Origin: Desulfobacterales bacterium | GTDB lineage: Bacteria > Desulfobacterota > Desulfobacteria > Desulfobacterales > Desulfobacteraceae | Assembly: GCA_022361535.1 (NCBI GenBank) | Contig: JAKSAU010000231.1 | Span: 1 to 11,701 of the forward strand | Reading direction: 5' to 3' | Length of the DNA stretch: 11,701 nt | Shown: piece by piece, positions 8,004 to 11,701 of the stretch | Position numbering within the stretch: position 1 is the stretch's first letter | How the letters are laid out: the number at the start of each line of letters is the position of its first letter | Program-made: the position numbers and the translations under genes | Notes under the pieces: model-generated | Seen by the model: only the letters and a program-made list of their open reading frames with translations | Databases searched by the model: none | What the model was told of the DNA's origin: nothing

Positions 8004-8033
8004 ATCATACGATATTTCACTGTTTCCAGTCAA
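8004..8033 (-). promoter_or_regulatory. Sigma70-type promoter of the BMP/Nup importer operon
   Basis: Minus-strand TTGACT (bases 8028-8033) and TATGAT (bases 8004-8009) are separated by 18 bases, each one mismatch from consensus. Transcription would start near 7997, giving a short leader of about 31 bases before the ATG. No riboswitch therefore fits between this promoter and the gene. The two terminator-like elements upstream would shield it from read-through. Confidence 0.7.
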
Positions 8034-8068
8034 CCATTATGATGGCCTGGCACAGGGGTGTCGCATTT

Positions 8069-8094
8069 AAAAACACCGGATCAGTCATCCCGGA
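8069..8094 (-). terminator. Terminator-like repeat copy A
   Basis: On the minus strand TCCGGG, seven bases, then ATCCGGTGTTTTT. The arms CCGG(G)AT and ATCCGG pair with one bulged G, and a run of five T follows. It is nearly the same as copy B about 107 bases away: both share the 13 bases AAAAACACCGGAT, a seven-base spacer of different sequence, and CCCGGA on the plus strand. It lies upstream of the importer promoter and could stop transcription arriving from the oad side. Confidence 0.55.
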
Positions 8095-8172
8095 AAGGGC
8101 TGCCGTTTTTTTAACGATTTTGAAAAAAAAGATTTAAGCGTGATCTTTTACGTTTTAAAGCCAATTTTATTC

Positions 8173-8201
8173 AAAAAAAACACCGGATTCCCTTTCCCGG
8201 A
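8173..8201 (-). terminator. Terminator-like repeat copy B
   Basis: This is the second copy of the element. On the minus strand TCCGGG, seven bases, then ATCCGGTG and a run of eight T. The short hairpin is weak (CCGG with CCGG plus one pair across a bulge). The same downstream arm can instead pair with an upstream arm at 8229-8239 to give an 11-bp stem directly before the U-run, which would be a much better terminator. Confidence 0.55.
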
Positions 8202-8239
8202 TAGGTAGATCCTCAGGTAAAGACTTCTATCCGATGTTT
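8173..8239 (-). promoter_or_regulatory. Candidate attenuator or switch: mutually exclusive helices ending in a U-run
   Basis: In minus-strand RNA, AAACAUCGGAU (8239-8229) can pair over 11 positions (one U-G wobble) with AUCCGGUGUUU (8188-8178), next to eight U. Alternatively CGGAUAG (8233-8227) pairs perfectly over seven positions with CUAUCCG (8204-8198), which would free the terminator's downstream arm for a short bulged hairpin with CCGGGA. The same bases are thus shared by at least three helices. That is the layout of transcription attenuators and riboswitch expression platforms. I could not match it to a known riboswitch class, and no gene follows before the next terminator-like element and promoter, so function is uncertain. 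Confidence 0.4.
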
Positions 8240-8403
8240 CCTACAAGCTGGCAGACAAATTGTTGGGTTTTAGCAACCGATTTTGAGATTCCGGCAGTCG
8301 GGTAGACTTGATCTTTTCAGCGTTTTTTTAAGGGGTCTTTAGGTGAGATGTGATTTTTTATAGTTTAGTTGGCGAGCTTGTTTTTTATTCTCAAATTAGT
8401 TTT

Positions 8404-8454
8404 GATATAAAAGTTAAGCCGGGCAAGCCCACGACATGTTGAGGTCTTGCCCGG
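8404..8454 (-). terminator. Intrinsic terminator after oadB
   Basis: CCGGGCAAG (8419-8427) and CTTGCCCGG (8446-8454) form a perfect 9-bp stem with an 18-base loop, 13 bases after the oadB stop. On the minus strand it is followed by CTTAACTTTTATAT, a broken T-run, so termination may be incomplete. Confidence 0.75.
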
Positions 8455-8466
8455 ACATCGAAAATC

Positions 8467-9591
8467 TTAACTCATAAAGCTCCACAGAATACCGGCACAA
8501 ATAGCAGATCCGATGACACCTGAAGAGTTACAAGCCATAGCATGCATCAGCAGGAAATTGGTTGGATCTTCTTTAAGGCCCACCAAATGAACTTCACGTG
8601 CTGAACCGGGAACGGCTGAAACCCCGGCTGCCCCGAGCAGTGGATTGATTTTTTCTTTCATAAAAAGGTTCATGATCTTAGCAAAAATAACACCTGATGC
8701 GGTGGCAATGCTGAATGCTACGGCACCCAGCAGGAAAATCCCTACGGATTCCTTGGTTAAAAAGACATCTGCCTGGGTTGATGCACCAACAGTTAAGCCT
8801 AAGAATATTGTTGCCGTATCAATGACCGCTGTGCGGGCAGTGTTGGCAAGGCGATCAACTACACCGGACTCTTTCATTATGTTGCCAAAGAAAAAGGGGC
8901 CCAGCAGGGGAATGGAAGCCGGTGCCAGAAAGCAGCAGAGGAACAGGCCGACCACTGGAAAAATCATCAACTCTTTTTTGGATACCGGACGCGGTTCGGG
9001 CATACGGATAATCCGTTCATTGCGGGTAGTTAAAAGCCGCATAATGGGCGGTTGAATAATGGGGATCAGTGCCATATATGAATACGCTGCTATGGCGATT
9101 GGACCGATCAGGTGAGGAGCCAGTTTGGCGGTTAGAAAGATTGATGTGGGACCGTCAGCACCGCCTATGATCGCGATGGAGGCCGCCTCTTTGGGCATAA
9201 AACCCAGTGCCATGGCACTCAACAGTGTTGCCCAGATGCCGGTCTGTGCAGCAGCACCTAAAAGCATGAGTTTGGGTCTTGCAAGCAATGAGGAAAAATC
9301 TGTCATTGCCCCGAGCCCAAGAAAAACTATGGATGGATAAACACCTGTGGTAACCCCGAAGTACAGATAGTGCAGGACACTGTTTGACTCATAAATTCCC
9401 AGCCCGAAGCCCTTGAAAAATGGGATATTACCCACCAGGACACCAAAACCAATGGGCAGCAGCAGGAGAGGTTCGTACTGTTTAGCAATGGCCAGGTAGA
9501 CAAATAAGCAGCCGACGGCCAGCATGACAAAATTTCCGTATTGTGCGAGGGAAAATCCGGTATTTGATAAAAACTGGAGAAACAGTTCCAT
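8467..9591 (-). CDS. oadB: Sodium ion-translocating decarboxylase beta subunit (OadB/GcdB/MmdB family)
   Basis: The 374-residue inner-membrane protein couples decarboxylation of a carboxybiotin intermediate to outward Na+ transport. Visible family motifs are SIVFLGLGAMTDFSSLLA (87-104), IGGADGPTSIF (142-152, with the conserved Asp146), AYSYMALIPIIQPPIM (169-184), NPLLGAAGVSAVP (316-328, Asn316 and Ser325) and NFLLMHAMACNSSGVIGSA (345-363). These cover the Asp, Tyr, Asn and Ser residues implicated in Na+ binding in OadB. About nine to eleven membrane segments are seen. The ATG follows AGGAAAAGAAGA. It is the last gene of a unit with the gamma-like subunit and a cNMP-domain protein; alpha subunit and biotin carrier are not in the window. 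The substrate (oxaloacetate, methylmalonyl-CoA or glutaconyl-CoA) therefore cannot be told, and the oad symbol is by family only. Confidence 0.95.
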   Translation of the reverse strand: MELFLQFLSNTGFSLAQYGNFVMLAVGCLFVYLAIAKQYEPLLLLPIGFGVLVGNIPFFKGFGLGIYESNSVLHYLYFGVTTGVYPSIVFLGLGAMTDFSSLLARPKLMLLGAAAQTGIWATLLSAMALGFMPKEAASIAIIGGADGPTSIFLTAKLAPHLIGPIAIAAYSYMALIPIIQPPIMRLLTTRNERIIRMPEPRPVSKKELMIFPVVGLFLCCFLAPASIPLLGPFFFGNIMKESGVVDRLANTARTAVIDTATIFLGLTVGASTQADVFLTKESVGIFLLGAVAFSIATASGVIFAKIMNLFMKEKINPLLGAAGVSAVPGSAREVHLVGLKEDPTNFLLMHAMACNSSGVIGSAICAGILWSFMS

Positions 9592-9665
9592 TCTTCTTTT
9601 CCTAATTATTGTATATGTTTTACCTTAAAGTTTTTCATCACTAAAAAGTATGATTGTCGTTGTTC

Positions 9666-9709
9666 TAAATATTCGTTTTTGAGTCATTAGGGCCAATTAC
9701 GAATATTTA
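9666..9709 (-). repeat. Perfect 11-bp inverted repeat between gamma and beta subunit genes
   Basis: TAAATATTCGT (9666-9676) and ACGAATATTTA (9699-9709) are exact reverse complements separated by 22 bases. The right arm includes the stop codon of the gamma-subunit gene. No T-run follows on either strand, so it is not a standard terminator. It could be an intercistronic mRNA stem affecting processing or stability, or a protein-binding site. Confidence 0.6.
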
Positions 9710-10117
9710 TTTGTTCCAAATAAATAATCCCTCACCCTCGGGTGTCAGTATTCCGGCTTCCCTGAGACGGCTGACCGTTAGAATGGGATGTGGAAAACTG
9801 TTTTTCTCAGCAACCTGGTAAAGATCTTTTAACTCAAAAGGTTGCTCAAGCTTATCAATAAGCGTCTGGTAGATCTCGGCTGTTTCCGAAATGTCGTCTG
9901 GAAATACCTTGGGAACAGATATCTGATCCTTGTTTTTGGCCTGGCTATCGACTGAAGCGGTTGTGGCCGGTTCCTCTTTTTTGTCAAAGATGGAGACCAG
10001 CTTGTGCAACTGAGAGATGATAATCGCCAGGATGGTTAATCCCGACATGACTATCAGTGGGCCTGTAATGGCCATTGCCCAGCCATTATGAGCGCTTATG
10101 GCTTCTAATCCGTACAA
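9707..10117 (-). CDS. OadG-like sodium pump gamma subunit with C-terminal winged-helix-like domain
   Basis: The 136-residue protein has one N-terminal membrane helix (about 13-36, GWAMAITGPLIVMSGLTILA), then a polar linker with DKKEEP (about 45-75). OadG subunits have this build and help assemble the decarboxylase complex at the membrane. Residues about 77-136 form an extra compact domain (QPFELKDLYQVAEKN, HPILTVSRLREAGIL, GLFIWNK) whose helix-helix-strand pattern suggests a winged-helix-type fold; I infer this. The start is TTG at 10115-10117, supported by a perfect AGGAGG seven bases upstream; the next in-frame Met lies inside the membrane helix. It follows the cNMP-domain gene by 20 bases and precedes oadB. 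Assignment rests largely on context and topology, since OadG proteins are poorly conserved. Confidence 0.75.
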   Translation of the reverse strand: MYGLEAISAHNGWAMAITGPLIVMSGLTILAIIISQLHKLVSIFDKKEEPATTASVDSQAKNKDQISVPKVFPDDISETAEIYQTLIDKLEQPFELKDLYQVAEKNSFPHPILTVSRLREAGILTPEGEGLFIWNK

Positions 10118-10124
10118 AATTAAT

Positions 10125-10130
10125 CCTCCT
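10125..10130 (-). promoter_or_regulatory. Strong Shine-Dalgarno site for a TTG start
   Basis: AGGAGG on the minus strand with a seven-base spacer before TTG at 10115-10117. No ATG or GTG is available at this spacing, so the gamma-like gene almost certainly begins with TTG. A weak start codon behind an optimal ribosome-binding site may set subunit stoichiometry. Confidence 0.75.
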
Positions 10131-10137
10131 GTCTCAT

Positions 10138-10563
10138 TTATTGTGATCCTGCAGCTAAAGTCCGCCGTTCTGAGGCGATTTTGTCAATTTTTTTCATTAT
10201 TTTTTCACCTAGAGCATTATCTCCCTGGATCAGTTCAAAAAAATCTTGGCTCGAGATTTCCAGTACCTCTCCTTCAACGCTTGCTTTAACAGTTCCGATA
10301 TAGTGGAAAGGGTGGACAACTGTTGACCAGCCCATAACCTCTCCCCTCTCCTCTAAAACAATCGAACGGTCTTCTTCGAAAACAACCTCATAAGTTCCGG
10401 AGAGAATAATAAAGAAAGTGAGCGCCGGAGTGCCTCTTTCAATTATGATCTCGCCGGCTTCTACTGTTCTAGGTTTGAGTGCAGCTGCACACTCTTCCAA
10501 CTCTTGTTGGTTAAAATCCGCAAAAAAATCGAGGGTTTTTAGAATATGGGCATCAATACTCAT
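10138..10563 (-). CDS. Single cyclic-nucleotide-binding-like (Crp-type) domain protein, no DNA-binding domain
   Basis: The 141-residue soluble protein is one cNMP-binding beta-barrel. It has an N-terminal helix pair (HILKTLDFFADFNQQELEE), then VEAGEIIIERGTPALTFFIILSGTYEVV, and C-terminal helices (ALGEKIMKKIDKIASERR). It ends before any helix-turn-helix, so it is not a Crp/FNR transcription factor. The phosphate-binding cassette is altered: where canonical proteins have GE-x-FGE and a later R-x-A, this one reads GEVMGWS (74-80) and YIGTVKA, lacking both the Glu and the Arg. cAMP or cGMP binding in the usual way is therefore doubtful. The ATG follows AAGGAG at six bases. Being first in a unit with the sodium-pump subunits, it may sense a ligand for, or regulate, that pump; this is inference from context. 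Confidence 0.88.
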   Translation of the reverse strand: MSIDAHILKTLDFFADFNQQELEECAAALKPRTVEAGEIIIERGTPALTFFIILSGTYEVVFEEDRSIVLEERGEVMGWSTVVHPFHYIGTVKASVEGEVLEISSQDFFELIQGDNALGEKIMKKIDKIASERRTLAAGSQ

Positions 10564-10887
10564 AACTGGCTCCTTTTCTTGCTGTAAGCCTGGGTTTTAA
10601 CTAAATAATTTTCAGATGTCAAGTTGGACCCAAGCAGGATCCAGGGTAACTGCATGTAGATTTCCAAGCTTAATGATTATTGTGAATAACTTGTTTTGAC
10701 AAATGCAGACAAATCCTTGTCAATGGCATAAGTGTCTGATAAATATCACAGATCAGGTACCTTTCATTCAAACACATTTTACAAACTGCGTCGATAGAAA
10801 ATACAAATACCCTATTATAGGTTTAGTATATAGACTGAACCGGACTTTTTGTGGAATGAGCAGGCTGTATCCTATTTATTAAGGGGT
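10564..10887. other. Intergenic region upstream of the cNMP-domain/sodium-pump unit
   Basis: No gene is seen here. For the minus-strand unit there is a perfect -35 TTGACA (10617-10622), but the -10 at the right distance (TTAAAA or TAAAAC, about 10594-10600) is poor, which would fit an activator-dependent promoter. Further upstream are a TTGACAA/TTGTCAA inverted repeat (10696-10723), a near-CRP-type 16-mer (10735-10750) and the palindrome CCTATTATAGG (10811-10821), which contains a minus-strand TATAAT without a good -35. No terminator is obvious for the peroxiredoxin-like gene ending at 10888. Confidence 0.45.
10696..10723. repeat. TTGACAA inverted repeat, possible operator
   Basis: TTGACAA (10696-10702) and TTGTCAA (10717-10723) are perfect 7-base inverted arms. 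A further GACAAAT unit lies inside (10708-10714), so GACAAAT occurs twice in tandem, ten bases apart (about one helical turn). It sits about 140 bases upstream of the cNMP-domain gene start and could be a regulator site. No cognate regulator is encoded in the window. Confidence 0.4.
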
Positions 10888-11292
10888 TTAATTGGGGGTT
10901 AGATGGCTGGCCAGAACTTGTGGCGCAGGTACATCACCGTACAACTTAAAAATCAAGCCGTTGGGATCACAAACTATATTAAACGGCCAGTCTTCTTCTT
11001 GAGCTAAAGACCTCATTGTACTCGGTTCACTTTGAAGAAAAGCAAACACTTCTGCATTTTGATGCCTGAACAGGCCAATGGCACGTTTTAAATGTGCCAT
11101 TTCCATCTGGCATATTGGACATCCATGGTACCGCAGGAAAACCAGCACAGCAGTTTTATGACCGATAGTTTCATAAAGTGTTTGTCCTGATTCCCATGGT
11201 GTATCAAATTCAAAGTCCGGTGCGGTGTTCCCTTTTGTCAGATGCTTAGCCAAAATAAAGAATATCCTTTGCATAGAAATGAGAGCCGCCAT
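10888..11292 (-). CDS. Peroxiredoxin-like (AhpC/TSA superfamily) protein, apparently C-terminally shortened
   Basis: The 134-residue thioredoxin-fold protein has GNTAPDFEFDTPW near the N-terminus and FLRYHGCPICQMEM (52-65) with a CxxC active site. The strand AFLQSEP (83-89) and FNIVCDPNGLIFKLYG (103-118) follow. These mark the peroxiredoxin-like family reducing peroxides or disulfides. Family members as I know them continue for about 40-50 residues (a glycine-rich segment and a final strand-helix); here the protein stops soon after LYG. Neither other downstream frame restores a recognisable tail, so a truncated or decaying gene is possible. The start is uncertain: the ATG at 11290-11292 and the ATG at 11272-11274 lack a Shine-Dalgarno site, while TTG at 11251-11253 would give the family-like N-terminus MAKHLTKGNTAPDF behind AAGGA. 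It appears to stand alone. Confidence 0.75.
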   Translation of the reverse strand: MAALISMQRIFFILAKHLTKGNTAPDFEFDTPWESGQTLYETIGHKTAVLVFLRYHGCPICQMEMAHLKRAIGLFRHQNAEVFAFLQSEPSTMRSLAQEEDWPFNIVCDPNGLIFKLYGDVPAPQVLASHLTPN

Positions 11293-11413
11293 TGGAATTG
11301 AACCAGCTTTTATGAAGATCGAGACTGATAATCTGAAAAAGGAATATCAGTAATCCTTATACCTGTAAAGGGCTGACTGGCATTAGTCCTGGGTGATCGT
11401 AAATATAGACACC

Positions 11414-11439
11414 GGTCCGTTTCTTCCGGAAAACGGGCC
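11414..11439. repeat. Hairpin in a gene-free stretch
   Basis: GGTCCGTTT (11414-11422) pairs with AAACGGGCC (11431-11439) over nine positions with one G-T wobble, enclosing the loop CTTCCGGA. No T-run follows on either strand. The surrounding stretch 11293-11477 has no credible gene on either strand and no tRNA. It could be a remnant of a mobile element end or part of a structured RNA; I cannot tell. Confidence 0.5.
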
Positions 11440-11477
11440 TACGTGCCAAAGCTAAGTGTGCGGGAATGCACTAATAA

Positions 11478-11701
11478 TCAGTATTTTTTATTCTTAATAA
11501 TTAGAATTGATCCGTATATTGCTGCGACTAGTAGAAATGAATAAACACAGATGGTATACATCAATTCACCTTGAATTATTCCTAAAAAAGGATTGGTGTC
11601 GCTAAATGGATAGAGTGGTTTGATATCAGTATATAAAGGGGAATCAAGCAATATATGGAACCAACAGCCTAAGATTCCGGATAGTATATATTTTTTTAGG
11701 G
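11478..11701 (-). CDS. Membrane protein, C-terminal 73 residues (YdjM/DUF4184-like putative hydrolase family)
   Basis: A minus-strand frame is open from the right edge to the TGA at 11478-11480; the gene's start is outside the window. The fragment has a hydrophobic segment, then WFHILLDSPLYTDIKPLYPF, then a second membrane helix (about 49-68) and a short basic tail KNKKY. The H-x-x-x-D-S run followed by T-D-x-x-P resembles integral-membrane proteins annotated as metal-dependent hydrolases (YdjM/DUF4184 type), where His and Asp may bind metal. The segment is clearly more AT-rich than the genes to its left, which may signal separate origin. Coding status is likely, function tentative. Confidence 0.65.
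   Translation of the reverse strand, partial: LKKYILSGILGCWFHILLDSPLYTDIKPLYPFSDTNPFLGIIQGELMYTICVYSFLLVAAIYGSILIIKNKKY

Larger units (their letters stand above)
7966..8466. other. 500-base non-coding interval, structure-rich
   Basis: No credible gene is visible in either direction. In minus-strand order the interval contains the terminator of oadB (8454-8404), an AT-rich stretch without clear signals (8403-8240), a segment able to form alternative helices (8239-8173), a second terminator-like repeat (8094-8069) and the importer promoter (8033-8004). A small RNA or a decayed leader may lie between 8403 and 8173. The only -10-like motif upstream is TATAAA, around 8355-8362, and it has no good -35. 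Confidence 0.6.

Noticed and set aside
8048..8064. Sigma54-like TGGCAC...GC motif on the plus strand
   Set aside because: The GG and GC elements are two bases too far apart, and no plus-strand gene follows.
7978..8404. Purine riboswitch or other known riboswitch ahead of the importer
   Set aside because: I found neither the purine aptamer core (TATA/TTTCTACC pattern) nor GEMM, guanidine or ZTP patterns, and the promoter at 8004-8033 leaves a leader of only about 31 bases.
11345..11540. Plus-strand frame open for about 55 codons across 11345-11540
   Set aside because: No start codon with a ribosome-binding site and no family pattern; it overlaps the better-supported minus-strand membrane-protein fragment.
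1..11701. CRISPR array, tRNA, rRNA, transposase or toxin-antitoxin genes
   Set aside because: No regularly spaced repeats, no cloverleaf or rRNA sequence, and no transposase or small paired toxin-antitoxin frames were recognised on either strand.

Overview
The window looks like chromosomal DNA of a sulfate-reducing deltaproteobacterium (Desulfobacterales type). This rests on recognised protein families and moderate GC, not on a database match: a divergent elongation factor G, a DUF3334 protein, a BMP/Nup-type importer, and a sodium-pump decarboxylase beta/gamma pair whose gamma subunit has an extra C-terminal domain. Nearly all genes lie on the minus strand. Only the elongation factor G fragment at the left edge is on the plus strand.

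Layout. 1-740: C-terminal third of an EF-G-like translational GTPase (+), ending at a hairpin (about 767-810) shared with the convergent minus-strand unit. 833-2825: a two-gene unit (-) with a strong sigma70-type promoter at 2865-2893, encoding a DUF3334 (CheC/CheX-like) protein and then a periplasmic M48 zinc protease with TPR repeats (BepA-like). 3079-7965: a complete ABC importer of the BMP/Nup class (-), in the order lipoprotein, two-NBD ATPase, permease, permease. It has its own promoter at 8004-8033, and a strong hairpin lies between the lipoprotein gene and the ATPase gene. Purine nucleosides or related compounds are the likely substrates.

7966-8466 is a 500-base gap with no gene but much structure on the minus strand. 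It holds the oadB terminator, a segment with mutually exclusive helices ending in a U-run, two near-identical terminator-like repeats, and the importer promoter. This is the most interesting non-coding part of the window.

8467-10563: a three-gene unit (-) of a lone cyclic-nucleotide-binding-like domain protein, an OadG-like gamma subunit (TTG start behind a perfect AGGAGG) and the OadB/GcdB-type sodium-translocating beta subunit. The carboxyltransferase alpha subunit and biotin carrier are not present here. 10888-11292: a short peroxiredoxin-like protein that appears to lack the usual C-terminal end. 11478-11701: the C-terminal 73 residues of an AT-rich membrane protein running off the right edge.

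I see no CRISPR array, transposase, tRNA, rRNA, toxin-antitoxin pair or obvious defence system. The gene content is mostly recognisable housekeeping and transport. Novelty, if any, lies in the leader-like region 8173-8239, the sensor/sodium-pump gene coupling, and the altered EF-G tip.
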